NCBI RefSeq assembly: GCF_017347585.1
Contig: NZ_AP024480.1
Coordinates: 890,001-954,000 of the forward strand
Source: Caldicellulosiruptor diazotrophicus
GTDB taxonomy: Bacteria; Bacillota; Thermoanaerobacteria; Caldicellulosiruptorales; Caldicellulosiruptoraceae
DNA length: 64,000 nt
Direction: 5' to 3'
This document shows positions 1 through 10,244 of this stretch, piece after piece. Position 1 is the first letter of the stretch. Every line of letters starts with the position of its first letter. The notes beneath the pieces are model-generated. The model was not told where the DNA came from and did no database searches. It worked only from the letters and a program-made list of their open reading frames with translations. The position numbers were made by a program, and so were the translations under genes.

Positions 1-2560
<2,560 letters not shown>

Positions 2561-2631
2561 AGAGAGCTTTCCTCCTATTCACTTGCGAGGCTGCTTAAAA
2601 AGCTTTTGAAAAAATGAATATTGATAACAAA

Positions 2632-2748
<117 letters not shown>

Positions 2749-2851
2749 TTTTATTTTTTGTATTAAAATGTTAAATATTTAACAATACCCATATTCCACC
2801 TGGCATCTTTGTACTTATGGCAGCATATAAAAAATTCCTGTGAATGAGAAT

Positions 2852-3610
2852 TCAATTTACTTCTAAGCTATTAAATCGAAAAACGGTTGTCACTAAAAAT
2901 ATAAGAGTCAGCAGAATGGTAGTAACCAACGTTGTTTTTACATCTTGTGAGCCAAAATTACTTGTAAGCAAAATCAAATTATATGGGCTGAACTTCTTAA
3001 GTTTTTCAAACTGAGAGAACAAGGCAGTCGAATAAGAGGCTGTACATGCCAAAATTCCAGCTGAGATATTTTTCTTTGTAAAGCTGCTAAGAAGTAATGT
3101 AAGCGAGATCACGAACAGGTAGTAAATACACAAGAGAAAGTAAACAGGAACTATGTCAGATACAGTAATTTTCTGTCCTTCAAAAAGAAGATTAGCGTAA
3201 TATTGGTTGAAGAACAAACCAACTAACAAGAGCAAGCAAATTGCAATTTCAAAATGTAAATACTTTGCCAGTACAATTTGGGATTTATTAGCACCTTTTG
3301 AAAAAGGGAAAACAATTTTTTGGGAATATATTTCCTCATTTATACTCCCAGCAGCAGTGAATATTATAAATAGCGTACCAATCTGAAAAAGATCTTTGAT
3401 ATAATTTGCCAATGCGTCTTTAGGCTTAAACTCAAATAGCTGATTTATTATATTAGCAGGAATCTTGTTGCTAATAAAGGAAGGAAGAAGCTTTAACATT
3501 ACTGGATCTAAGATAGAGAACAATATTATACCGGTTGCAAGAGCAATGTATTTGTACTGTCTTATCCCTTCAATGAATTCTTTTTTAAGATATGCTTTAA
3601 ATGTCATCAT
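2852..3610 (-). CDS. yxlG: ABC-2 type permease, YxlG-like
   Basis: A 252-residue integral membrane protein with about six hydrophobic segments, built like ABC-2 exporter permeases. The N-terminus is short and cytoplasmic (MMTFKAYLKKEF) before the first membrane segment. Its start overlaps the end of the ATPase gene by 14 nt, so the two should be translated together. It is the last gene of a six-gene unit whose order matches Bacillus subtilis sigY-yxlC-D-E-F-G, and its length is close to that of YxlG. The exported substrate is unknown; in Bacillus the operon has been linked to envelope stress and possibly toxin maintenance. The symbol rests on operon order more than on sequence. Confidence 0.8.
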   Translation of the reverse strand: MMTFKAYLKKEFIEGIRQYKYIALATGIILFSILDPVMLKLLPSFISNKIPANIINQLFEFKPKDALANYIKDLFQIGTLFIIFTAAGSINEEIYSQKIVFPFSKGANKSQIVLAKYLHFEIAICLLLLVGLFFNQYYANLLFEGQKITVSDIVPVYFLLCIYYLFVISLTLLLSSFTKKNISAGILACTASYSTALFSQFEKLKKFSPYNLILLTSNFGSQDVKTTLVTTILLTLIFLVTTVFRFNSLEVN

Positions 3611-4535
3611 TTTTGTCTACCACCCTTATGAAAATATCTTCCAGCGAGGTTTTTTTTAAATAAAAGGATAAAATAGGCTTATCTATCTGTGCCAATACTT
3701 TTATTAACTCTCTTTTTGCTGTTTCAACATTGTTAACATAAATTGAGACTTTTCCATAGACGTCAATATCAATTTTTTTAATATAAGGAAACTGAGACAA
3801 TTTTTCTTCCAGCTTATCAGGGATACTTTCAAACTCAATACAAAAAATAGGTTGAATGTATTGTTTTTGGAGGTTTTCTAAACTACTACTTACAATTACT
3901 TTACCTTCATGTAATATAGTGACATGGTCGCATATTCTCTCTACATCGCTCAATATATGTGTTGAGAAGAAAACAGTGATTCCTTCTTCTTTCAAAGATT
4001 TTATATGTTCTAACACTTCAGCTCTTCCTTCTGGGTCTAAAGATGCAGTTGGTTCATCAAGAAGCAATAGTTTAGGCTTATTAAATATTGCGACAGCTAT
4101 TCCAAGTCTTTGAAGCATTCCGCCAGAAAAAGTTGAGATTTTTCTTTTAGAAACGTTTGAAAGTTTTACAATTTCAAGAACTTCTTCAGTCCTCTTTTTA
4201 ATAGTTCTACTTTCAAAATTGCAAATTTGTCCTATTAAGTTTAAATACTCAACTGGTGTGAGATAACCATAGAATGCAGGATTTTGAGGAAGGAATCCAA
4301 TTTGTTTCACTATCGCATTTTTGTTTGTCTTATAATTAAGATTCTCAAATAAGATTGTTCCTTCATCAAAACTAATTAGTCCAGAAAGAATTTTCATTGT
4401 GGTTGTCTTACCTGCTCCATTTGGTCCAAGAAAACCATGGATTGTTGCTGGTTTTACTACAAATGATATACCTTTTAAAGCTTTTACTTTTCCAAAGCTT
4501 TTGTGAAGATTTACCACTTTCAGCAAACTAATCAC
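3597..4535 (-). CDS. yxlF: ABC transporter ATP-binding protein, YxlF-like
   Basis: A 312-residue ATPase with all ABC hallmarks: Walker A GPNGAGKTT near residue 38, signature SGGMLQRLGIA near 137, Walker B LLLLDEPTASLD just after, and a switch histidine in FFSTH. A C-terminal extension of about 90 residues is typical of ATPases paired with ABC-2 permeases (CcmA/NatA type). It would power the adjacent permease at the inner face of the membrane. The start is GTG; the gene overlaps its upstream neighbour by 8 nt and its downstream neighbour by 14 nt, showing tight operon organization. Confidence 0.88.
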   Translation of the reverse strand: MISLLKVVNLHKSFGKVKALKGISFVVKPATIHGFLGPNGAGKTTTMKILSGLISFDEGTILFENLNYKTNKNAIVKQIGFLPQNPAFYGYLTPVEYLNLIGQICNFESRTIKKRTEEVLEIVKLSNVSKRKISTFSGGMLQRLGIAVAIFNKPKLLLLDEPTASLDPEGRAEVLEHIKSLKEEGITVFFSTHILSDVERICDHVTILHEGKVIVSSSLENLQKQYIQPIFCIEFESIPDKLEEKLSQFPYIKKIDIDVYGKVSIYVNNVETAKRELIKVLAQIDKPILSFYLKKTSLEDIFIRVVDKNDDI

Positions 4536-4734
4536 GCTCTCTTCCGAGTAGTAGGTAAACTATAGGACCTACAAAGTTGAAAATAATTATTATTAGCGCC
4601 CATGCCCATTTTGGAAGATGTTTTACTCTGTCATTTTTCAACTTAACAAGACAGAAAATCATAAGAGCAAACTGCAGAACAATTACAGGCGCAAGTAATT
4701 TTAACATTTCTTCCATATCCATATTTCCGAGCAT
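4528..4734 (-). CDS. yxlE: Small membrane protein with PLDc_N domain, YxlE-like
   Basis: A 68-residue protein with two membrane helices, LLAPVIVLQFALMIFCLVKL and WAWALIIIIFNFVGPIVYLL, ending in LGRERD. This is the pattern of the phospholipase D nuclease N-terminal (PLDc_N) family: a tryptophan-rich turn, then a helix with N-x-x-GP-x-x-Y and a basic LGR end. It lies at the yxlE position of the sigY-type operon, where YxlE and YxlD are reported to act with YxlC in holding the sigma factor in check. That role is inferred from context. Confidence 0.75.
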   Translation of the reverse strand: MLGNMDMEEMLKLLAPVIVLQFALMIFCLVKLKNDRVKHLPKWAWALIIIIFNFVGPIVYLLLGRERD

Positions 4735-4750
4735 TCCAAAACACTCCTTT

Positions 4751-5047
4751 TCAGTAAGTTTTTCTATTTTTATCTTTTAAAATTACCCTCGTGATAAGAA
4801 GATATATTATAAGACTGCTGGGGAAGTTCAGAAGTCCAAATAGCCCCCAGAGAAAATAGTATTTTTCGCCCCTGTTTTTAGCATCGAAGAATATATATAC
4901 AGCCTGAGCCATCAGTAAGGAGAATAAAATTAACAAAAGACCCACTGTTATTTTCTCATCAGAAAACTGCTGGACCAAAAAAAGCAAAAAGCTCAAACAA
5001 GCGATAGCAGTGATGAAAAAAAATATAAATGTTTTATTAATCTTCAT
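4751..5047 (-). CDS. Small membrane protein at the YxlD position
   Basis: A 98-residue protein with three predicted membrane segments (FIFFFITAIACLSFLLFL, a second around residues 36-54, and a third near residues 67-88). No enzymatic motif is visible. It lies between the putative anti-sigma factor and the PLDc_N protein, exactly where yxlD lies in the Bacillus operon, so it may help sequester the sigma factor at the membrane. The Bacillus protein is shorter, and I see no sequence signature strong enough to assign the symbol. Confidence 0.6.
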   Translation of the reverse strand: MKINKTFIFFFITAIACLSFLLFLVQQFSDEKITVGLLLILFSLLMAQAVYIFFDAKNRGEKYYFLWGLFGLLNFPSSLIIYLLITRVILKDKNRKTY

Positions 5048-5051
5048 GTTC

Positions 5052-5453
5052 TCACACCTTTCCTTTTGAGAATATCAATGATACAGGGATTAAAATCCAT
5101 GGAATCAGCGTTCCGAAGAGTATCTGAAGCCTTACAAAAAATCCAAAACCATTGATGTTAATTAGCAAAATATAAATGGAAAAGACAAGGAAACTCAATA
5201 AAATGAATAATAGAAGATTAACCTTTTCCTGCTTTTTAGCTTTTGCTTCTATTGCATCTTCAATGACTTTCTGGATATCTATCTTTACCAGAGGGGAATT
5301 ATTCATAAGGTCGAATTTATTTTTTAAAAGTTTTAGCTTTTTTTCAAGCAAAACAATATTACAATCTGATTTTTCTAAAGCTTCATTTTCTAACTCTTCA
5401 TAGTATTTATCAATAATTAAATCTTGAATTTTCTCATTCTTTTTTGCTTTCAC
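5052..5453 (-). CDS. yxlC: Probable anti-sigma factor, YxlC-like membrane protein
   Basis: A 133-residue protein: a charged, coiled-coil-prone cytoplasmic N-terminal half (about residues 1-75) followed by two hydrophobic segments (LLLFILLSFLVFSIYILL and a second near residues 107-128). It overlaps the end of the sigma factor gene by 20 nt. A cytoplasmic helical domain plus membrane anchor, encoded directly after an ECF sigma factor, is the usual build of a cognate anti-sigma factor, and yxlC holds this place in B. subtilis. There is no zinc-binding HxxxCxxC motif, so it is not a ZAS-type anti-sigma factor. Confidence 0.68.
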   Translation of the reverse strand: MKAKKNEKIQDLIIDKYYEELENEALEKSDCNIVLLEKKLKLLKNKFDLMNNSPLVKIDIQKVIEDAIEAKAKKQEKVNLLLFILLSFLVFSIYILLININGFGFFVRLQILFGTLIPWILIPVSLIFSKGKV

Positions 5454-5985
5454 TCTCCAGCACTCCTTTCTTTTCGAGCTCTTTTATCAGAAACTTTATG
5501 GCAAAATGGAGCCTTGACCTTACTGTTCCGACAGGACAGTTTAAAATTTTGGCAATTTCTTTGTATTTATATCCATAAAAATGTTTTAGAATAAAAACAG
5601 CTCTGAATTTATAATCAAGCGACAAAATAGCTTTGCAGATGTCCTTGTATTCACTATTTGATATGGCTGCATGTTCTACATCCTGCATATAATCTTTGTA
5701 TGACTCGTCTAAGTAGGTATATCTTTTATTTTTTCTTAAAAGGTCCTTGTACACGTTTATTGAAATTTTTATAAGCCATGTCGAAAACTTTGCATCTGGT
5801 GAGAACTTATCCATGTTTATGATAGAACGCAAAAGTGTTTCCTGCACAACATCCTGGGCAAAATGATAATCTTGAGTCATCTTCGTCACAAAACCTGAGA
5901 GAATATTTAAGTTATTTTCAATGAGCCTGTAGAGAGCTTCTTTGTTTCCTTTTTTTGCTTCTTCTATTAACCTTTTTTCATCCAC
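5434..5985 (-). CDS. sigY: ECF RNA polymerase sigma factor, SigY-like
   Basis: A 183-residue group 4 sigma factor. Region 2 spans about residues 15-90 and includes the core-binding and -10-recognizing stretch DVVQETLLRSI and FSTWLIKI. Region 4 spans about 115-175 with the helix-turn-helix YKEIAKILNCPVGTVRSRL. There is no region 3. The start is GTG preceded by AGGAG at a 9-nt gap. It heads a six-gene minus-strand operon in the order of B. subtilis sigY-yxlCDEFG, and an ECF-type promoter is visible upstream, consistent with autoregulation. Confidence 0.85.
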   Translation of the reverse strand: MDEKRLIEEAKKGNKEALYRLIENNLNILSGFVTKMTQDYHFAQDVVQETLLRSIINMDKFSPDAKFSTWLIKISINVYKDLLRKNKRYTYLDESYKDYMQDVEHAAISNSEYKDICKAILSLDYKFRAVFILKHFYGYKYKEIAKILNCPVGTVRSRLHFAIKFLIKELEKKGVLESESKKE

Positions 5986-6010
5986 TACTTATCACTCCTA
6001 CTATAAATTT

Positions 6011-6036
6011 AACGCTATTGATTTCAAAAAAGTTCA
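6011..6036 (-). promoter_or_regulatory. Putative SigY-type autoregulatory promoter
   Basis: On the minus strand TGAACT (6036-6031) is followed after exactly 16 nt by CGTT (6014-6011), about 26 nt before the sigY start codon. From memory the B. subtilis SigY consensus is TGAACG-N16-CGTC, so both elements and the spacing agree with one mismatch each. No vegetative promoter of comparable quality is visible in the same gap. This is a sequence match plus knowledge of the Bacillus system, with no experimental support. Confidence 0.65.
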
Positions 6037-6160
6037 AAGTGATTTGGATTACAAAAATATTAAAAAATCTTGTAAATTTGCTTATCAGTATTGATACCCC
6101 TTTTTTGATGGAGTAAGATTATAATTAGAAGGACAGACATTATGTAAAGGATGAGTAAGA

Positions 6161-7009
6161 ATGATCAAGAGAACAATAACAAAAGCTCTGATATTACTTA
6201 TAATTTCATTAATAATAGCCCTTATTATCGAAAGCTTGTTTATGGCAGCAAGCGCTAAAAATTTAAACAAGTTACCGGCTTCAGTTCAAAAAGCTTCGAA
6301 ATCTGCAAAGCAAAATGTCCAGAGAGAATTGGTTTTCCAGCAGCAGATTGATTTGAACTCAGATGCGCAGATAGACATAGTAAGCATTTGGCTTGATAAG
6401 AACCAGAAAAAATATTTGCTGAGTGTAAACAATGCGCTTTATCAACCAAAAGAAAACATTTTGCAGGTGATTGGAACTGAGATTGTAGATATTGACAGCA
6501 GTGATGGATACAAAGAAGTCTTGTTTCATTACAAATCAAATAAAATTGAGAAATATGTTATATTAGAATACAATGGGAAAACTTTAAGGGAGCTTCTGAA
6601 TACTGATTCAAAACCAATCATTGATGGAAATAAAGAGGTCATTGTTGAAAGGAATATGGATTTCTGGGTAAAAAAAGAAAGATACGTTTTGGAGCAGACT
6701 GCATCTGGCGTGCGAACTTTAAAACTTTCTCCGCAAGAGCTTTACTATGTTGGGGTGTTTGCATATGTTAAAAGACCTTTTGTGTTATATTCGTACAGAG
6801 AACAGAAAACTAAGCTCACCACAGCAAAAAAGGGTGAAAAAATAGAGATAGTACAATGCGATCCTTCGAACTGGTTTAAAGACCAATCAAAAAAGAACAA
6901 CAAGATGTATGATTGGTATATGATAAAGACTGAAAAAGGTTTGCTTGGATGGGCAATGTTAAAAGATTTTATAAACTGCATTGACATTGTGAAAGCTCAG
7001 GGGCAATAA
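6161..7009 (+). CDS. Membrane-anchored extracytoplasmic protein of unknown function
   Basis: A 282-residue protein that I do not recognise. Residues 1-30 form one strong hydrophobic segment behind a positively charged start (MIKRTITKALILLIISLI), a signal anchor or uncleaved signal peptide. The rest is hydrophilic. Around residues 60-150 the short alternating strands with a D-N-S-D-A-Q-I-D stretch suggest a repeat-type beta fold. The last 80 residues, with WYMIKTEKGLLGWA near the end, look like a bacterial SH3-like domain. It is transcribed divergently from sigY and has its own terminator, so it is probably a single-gene unit. Confidence 0.7.
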   Translation: MIKRTITKALILLIISLIIALIIESLFMAASAKNLNKLPASVQKASKSAKQNVQRELVFQQQIDLNSDAQIDIVSIWLDKNQKKYLLSVNNALYQPKENILQVIGTEIVDIDSSDGYKEVLFHYKSNKIEKYVILEYNGKTLRELLNTDSKPIIDGNKEVIVERNMDFWVKKERYVLEQTASGVRTLKLSPQELYYVGVFAYVKRPFVLYSYREQKTKLTTAKKGEKIEIVQCDPSNWFKDQSKKNNKMYDWYMIKTEKGLLGWAMLKDFINCIDIVKAQGQ

Positions 7010-7029
7010 AATAAAGCTAATAAACCAGA

Positions 7030-7060
7030 AGACCATTCATGAGAATGGTCTTTTATTTTT
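7030..7060 (+). terminator. Rho-independent terminator
   Basis: A perfect 8-bp stem GACCATTC / GAATGGTC (7031-7038 with 7043-7050) with a 4-nt loop, followed by a T-rich run. It ends the preceding single-gene unit and separates it from the aro cluster. Confidence 0.9.
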
Positions 7061-7139
7061 TTTCAAGGACCAAAATTTATGATATAATAGATACAAAATT
7101 TCACACAAAAAACATATACCATAAAGGAAAGGATATCAA

Positions 7140-7658
7140 ATGAAAAATATTGTGCTTACAGGTTTTATGGGAAGTGGCAAGACAACCATAGGTAAATTAA
7201 TTGCTGAAAAACTCGATATAGAGCTTATTGACACAGACTCAGAGGTAATAAAAGAGTTTGGTATGACAATTGACAAGATATTTGAAGTACACGGTGAGAA
7301 AAGATTCAGAGAGGTTGAAACAAGGGTAATTGAGAGAGTTTCAAAGCTTGAAAATGTTGTTATCTCAACAGGCGGGGGAGTTGTTTTAAATCCCGAAAAT
7401 GTAAAACTTTTGAGAGAGAACGGAGTAATATATTTTTTATATGCCTCTGCCGAAAATATTCTCAAAAGGCTAAAAGACGATGATACAAGACCTCTTTTGA
7501 AAAATGGTGATAAACTCAGCAACATCATAAGGCTTTTGAACATGAGAATGCCTTTTTATAAAAACTGCGATTTTGAGATAAACACAGACATACTCACTCC
7601 AGAGCTTGCAGCAGAAAAGATAATTTCAATTCACTTAGCAAAGGAGAGTAAAAGATGA
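7140..7658 (+). CDS. aroK: Shikimate kinase
   Basis: Phosphorylates shikimate at the 3-hydroxyl with ATP, a late step to chorismate. The 172-residue length is normal. Walker A is GFMGSGKTT at residues 8-16, the shikimate-binding DTDSEV follows near 32, FREVE with its arginine near 58, and the glycine-rich STGGGVV near 78. The LID region contains the expected DDTRPLL arginine near 117. A TATAAT -10 box lies at 7083-7088. The gene overlaps the next by 4 nt, and together with aroQ downstream it supplies the pathway that feeds the trp operon. Confidence 0.95.
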   Translation: MKNIVLTGFMGSGKTTIGKLIAEKLDIELIDTDSEVIKEFGMTIDKIFEVHGEKRFREVETRVIERVSKLENVVISTGGGVVLNPENVKLLRENGVIYFLYASAENILKRLKDDDTRPLLKNGDKLSNIIRLLNMRMPFYKNCDFEINTDILTPELAAEKIISIHLAKESKR

Positions 7659-8515
7659 TAAGATTTGGTCCTGCAGGAAACTCTCAGAGTTTTTACGATG
7701 CTGGTTATAAATCAAGTGTTGATGCGCCAAAGTGGCTAAAATCAATAGGTCTTTCTGCTTATGAGTACCAGTGTAACAAAGGTGTGAACATTTCAAAAGA
7801 AAAGGCAAGACAGATTGGTCAGGAAGCGCAAAAGTATGATATACTTATCTCCATCCATGCACCTTACTATATAAACTTTGGAAGCCAGGAAGAAGAAAAG
7901 TTGCAAAAGTCAAAAGAGTACATCTATGAATGCGTAGAGGTTGCAAAGGAGATGAAAGCACAAAGGATTGTGTTTCACCCCGGTTCGTGTGCAAAGGTAG
8001 AAAGAAGTTTGGCTTTTGAGACAGCCAAAAAAACGATATTAGAAGTTGTAAACGTGGTGAAAGAGATGCGGGCAGATGGAATATTTTTATGCCCAGAGAC
8101 AATGGGTAAAAAAAACAATCTTGGCAGTAGCGATGAGATAATAGAGATTTGCAAAATGGACGAGATGCTGCTTCCAACCATTGATTTTGGGCACATAAAT
8201 GCCTTTGAAGGTGGCAGCTTAAAGACAGAAGAGGATTTTGAAAATCTACTCAAGAAATTTATTGACCAGCTTGGATATGAAAGGATGAAATACTTTCACA
8301 GCCATTTTAGCAGGATAGAATATACATCACAAGGTGAAAAAAAACACTGGAACTACGAAGACAAACAGTTTGAGCCTGACTTTGAACCATTGGCAGAGGC
8401 TCTTTACAAGCTAAAGCTTGAACCTGTGATAATCTGTGAATCAAAAGACTATATGGCAGAGGATGCTCTTGTTCTGAAAAAGATCTATCAAGAAACTTTA
8501 GAAAAAAGGGTGTGA
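7655..8515 (+). CDS. nfo: Endonuclease IV family AP endonuclease
   Basis: A 286-residue TIM-barrel protein of the AP endonuclease 2 family, which cleaves DNA 5' to abasic sites using three zinc ions. The metal-ligand motifs appear in order: SIHAPYY near residue 67, RIVFHPGS near 108, CPETMGK near 146, DFGHINA near 177, HSHFSR near 213, and HW and ICES towards the end. It overlaps aroK by 4 nt and precedes aroQ by 9 nt, so a DNA repair gene sits inside the shikimate cluster. The xylose isomerase-like superfamily shares the fold, but this set of His/Glu/Asp motifs favours endonuclease IV. Confidence 0.9.
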   Translation: MIRFGPAGNSQSFYDAGYKSSVDAPKWLKSIGLSAYEYQCNKGVNISKEKARQIGQEAQKYDILISIHAPYYINFGSQEEEKLQKSKEYIYECVEVAKEMKAQRIVFHPGSCAKVERSLAFETAKKTILEVVNVVKEMRADGIFLCPETMGKKNNLGSSDEIIEICKMDEMLLPTIDFGHINAFEGGSLKTEEDFENLLKKFIDQLGYERMKYFHSHFSRIEYTSQGEKKHWNYEDKQFEPDFEPLAEALYKLKLEPVIICESKDYMAEDALVLKKIYQETLEKRV

Positions 8516-8524
8516 GGATTTGTA

Positions 8525-8962
8525 ATGAAAAAGGTCTTGGTAATAAACGGCCCAAATCTTAATCTTCTTGGAATAAGAGAAAAAAATATATATGGCAGCG
8601 TAGTATACGAAGATGTCCTCAAATCTATTTCACAAAAAGCTCAGGAACTTGGGTTTGAAGTGGAGTTTTTTCAATCAAACCATGAAGGAGAAATAATAGA
8701 TAAAATCCATAGAGCATATTTTGAAAAGGTCGATGCTATTGTAATAAACCCAGGTGCGTATACTCATTATAGCTATGCAATCCATGATGCAATAAAGGCT
8801 GTAAACATTCCCACGATTGAAGTGCATATTTCCAACATTCATGCAAGAGAAGAGTTCAGACGCAAAAGTGTGATTGCTCCTGCCTGCACAGGTCAAATCT
8901 CCGGTTTTGGTACCAAGAGCTATATAATAGCACTTTATGCTTTGAAAGAGATTTTAGGGTAG
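8525..8962 (+). CDS. aroQ: 3-dehydroquinate dehydratase, type II
   Basis: Catalyses dehydration of 3-dehydroquinate to 3-dehydroshikimate. The 145-residue length and motifs fit the type II dodecameric family: GPNLNLLGIREKNIYG at residues 8-23 with the lid arginine and catalytic tyrosine, FQSNHEGEIID near 50, NPGAYTHYS near 75 and EVHISNIHAREEFR near 98 with the catalytic histidine. It is cotranscribed with aroK and the endonuclease gene upstream and an M24 peptidase downstream, a pairing common in Firmicutes. Confidence 0.96.
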   Translation: MKKVLVINGPNLNLLGIREKNIYGSVVYEDVLKSISQKAQELGFEVEFFQSNHEGEIIDKIHRAYFEKVDAIVINPGAYTHYSYAIHDAIKAVNIPTIEVHISNIHAREEFRRKSVIAPACTGQISGFGTKSYIIALYALKEILG

Positions 8963-8982
8963 AAAGGAGCAAAGCTTTAGCA

Positions 8983-10047
8983 ATGGTAAGCACAAGAATT
9001 GAAAAAATATTCAAAAGAGATGAGAGCATCGAAGCAGTTTTTGTGTCCAAAAAAGAAAATATCAGATACCTTAGCAATTTCAAAGGCGATGAAAGCTATC
9101 TATTTATTACAAGAGAAGGATCAAAATATCTTTTAACAGACTTTAGGTATACCGAGCAGGCAAAAAAAGAAGTAACTGAATTTGAAGTTGTTGACTACAA
9201 GGGAAAACTTTATGATACTATAAAAGACTTGATGGTATCGCATAACATTTCAAAGCTTTTTATTGAAGGGTATCATCTTACATTTTCGTTTGTGAGTGAG
9301 ATGAAAGAAAAGCTTGAAGACAGGGTATGTGCACTTTCATTTTCTTTGGACATACTTAGATCTGTGAAAGACGATGAAGAGATAGAGAAAATAAAAAAAG
9401 CTGTTGAGATTACTGACAGAGCATTTGAGCACATCTTAAAGTTTATAAAGCCGGGTATTTCAGAAAATGACGTGGTTGCAGAGCTCAACTACTTTATAAT
9501 GAAAAACGGCGCAAAAGGCTTTTCATTTGAACCTATAGTTGCCTCTGGCAAAAGAAGTTCTTTGCCCCACGGCGTTGCGACAGACAAAAAGATTGAAGCT
9601 GGCGATACTGTTACAATTGACTTTGGATGCAACTTTGACGGCTACATGTCTGATATGACAAGGACAGTATTTGTAGGAAATGTGAAAAGTCAGATGGTAA
9701 ATATATACCATATAGTAAAGGAAGCTCAGCAAAAGGCAGAAGAGTTTATAAAAGAAGGTTTAAAAGCAAACGAAGTTGACAAAATTGCCCGTGACTATAT
9801 AGGCTCTTTTGGTTATATGGAAAAGTTTGGACACTCTTTAGGACATGGTGTTGGACTTGAAATTCATGAACTTCCAAGACTTTCACCAAAATCTGAGATG
9901 GTTTTAGAAGAAAATATGGTTGTGACAATTGAACCGGGCATTTATATTGAGGATTTTGGAGGTGTGAGGATAGAAGATATAGTTGTTGTGAAAAGTGGTG
10001 GATGTGAGATTTTGACAAAGTCGTCAAAGGATCTAATTGTAATTTAG
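8983..10047 (+). CDS. pepQ: M24 family Xaa-Pro peptidase
   Basis: A 354-residue cytoplasmic metallopeptidase of the creatinase/prolidase fold. The N-terminal creatinase-like domain covers about residues 5-130 and the pita-bread catalytic domain the rest. All dinuclear metal ligands are visible: the aspartates in TIDFGCNFDGYMSDMTRT, the histidine in GHSLGHGVGLEIHE, the glutamate in TIEPGIY and the last glutamate in GGVRIEDIV. Members act as Xaa-Pro aminopeptidases or dipeptidases, and sequence alone does not separate the two. It follows aroQ after 20 nt and is followed by a new promoter for the trp operon. Confidence 0.92.
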   Translation: MVSTRIEKIFKRDESIEAVFVSKKENIRYLSNFKGDESYLFITREGSKYLLTDFRYTEQAKKEVTEFEVVDYKGKLYDTIKDLMVSHNISKLFIEGYHLTFSFVSEMKEKLEDRVCALSFSLDILRSVKDDEEIEKIKKAVEITDRAFEHILKFIKPGISENDVVAELNYFIMKNGAKGFSFEPIVASGKRSSLPHGVATDKKIEAGDTVTIDFGCNFDGYMSDMTRTVFVGNVKSQMVNIYHIVKEAQQKAEEFIKEGLKANEVDKIARDYIGSFGYMEKFGHSLGHGVGLEIHELPRLSPKSEMVLEENMVVTIEPGIYIEDFGGVRIEDIVVVKSGGCEILTKSSKDLIVI

Positions 10048-10057
10048 AAATTTGGTA

Positions 10058-10086
10058 TTGTCAGATGAGAAGTTTTCTGATATACT
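10058..10086 (+). promoter_or_regulatory. trp operon promoter (vegetative sigma factor)
   Basis: TTGTCA (10058-10063) and TATACT (10081-10086) are separated by exactly 17 nt, a strong sigma-A promoter. The expected transcription start near 10093 gives a leader of about 100 nt before the trpE start, which holds the (G/T)AG array and ends at the trpE-overlapping terminator. Confidence 0.8.
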
Positions 10087-10130
10087 TTTAAATAAGAATA
10101 GTTTTAAAGAGTTTAGAAAGGTCATTTTGT

Positions 10131-10188
10131 GAGCTTGTATAAGTTTAGATGAGACGAGAAGAGAATAGAAGAGATGAGAGGAGATGAG
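10131..10188 (+). promoter_or_regulatory. TRAP-type RNA binding site, (G/T)AG repeat array of the trp leader
   Basis: Nine consecutive TAG/GAG triplets begin at 10146, 10151, 10156, 10161, 10166, 10171, 10176, 10181 and 10186, each separated by exactly two bases. In the same register upstream are AAG (10141), TGT (10136) and GAG (10131). This 5-nt periodicity is the hallmark of the site bound by the 11-subunit trp RNA-binding attenuation protein. The last triplets overlap the 5' arm of an antiterminator and the region just before the trpE start, so binding could act on both transcription and translation. The protein (mtrB) is not in this window. Confidence 0.85.
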
Positions 10189-10244
10189 CTGTAAAATGGA
10201 AAAAGTGGCGAACGTGCGCCCCGATAGCTCATCGGGGCTTTTTT
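10183..10244 (+). terminator. trp attenuator: antiterminator and overlapping terminator
   Basis: The terminator is an 8-bp stem GCCCCGAT (10218-10225) / ATCGGGGC (10231-10238), loop AGCTC, then six Ts (10239-10244). A competing antiterminator pairs GATGAGCT (10183-10190) with AGCTCATC (10226-10233), perfectly over 8 bp and extendable by two more pairs, using the terminator loop and 3' arm. The antiterminator's 5' arm is made of the last GAG repeats. Protein bound to the repeats would therefore free the terminator, as in the B. subtilis trp leader. Confidence 0.85.

Noticed and set aside
9746-10027. Minus-strand frame opposite the M24 peptidase
   Set aside because: Antisense shadow with biased composition and no ribosome-binding site.
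10184-10195. ATG 10184 as the trpE start
   Set aside because: AGGAG directly abuts this ATG without spacing; ATG 10196 has a more workable distance, although both remain inside the regulatory region.
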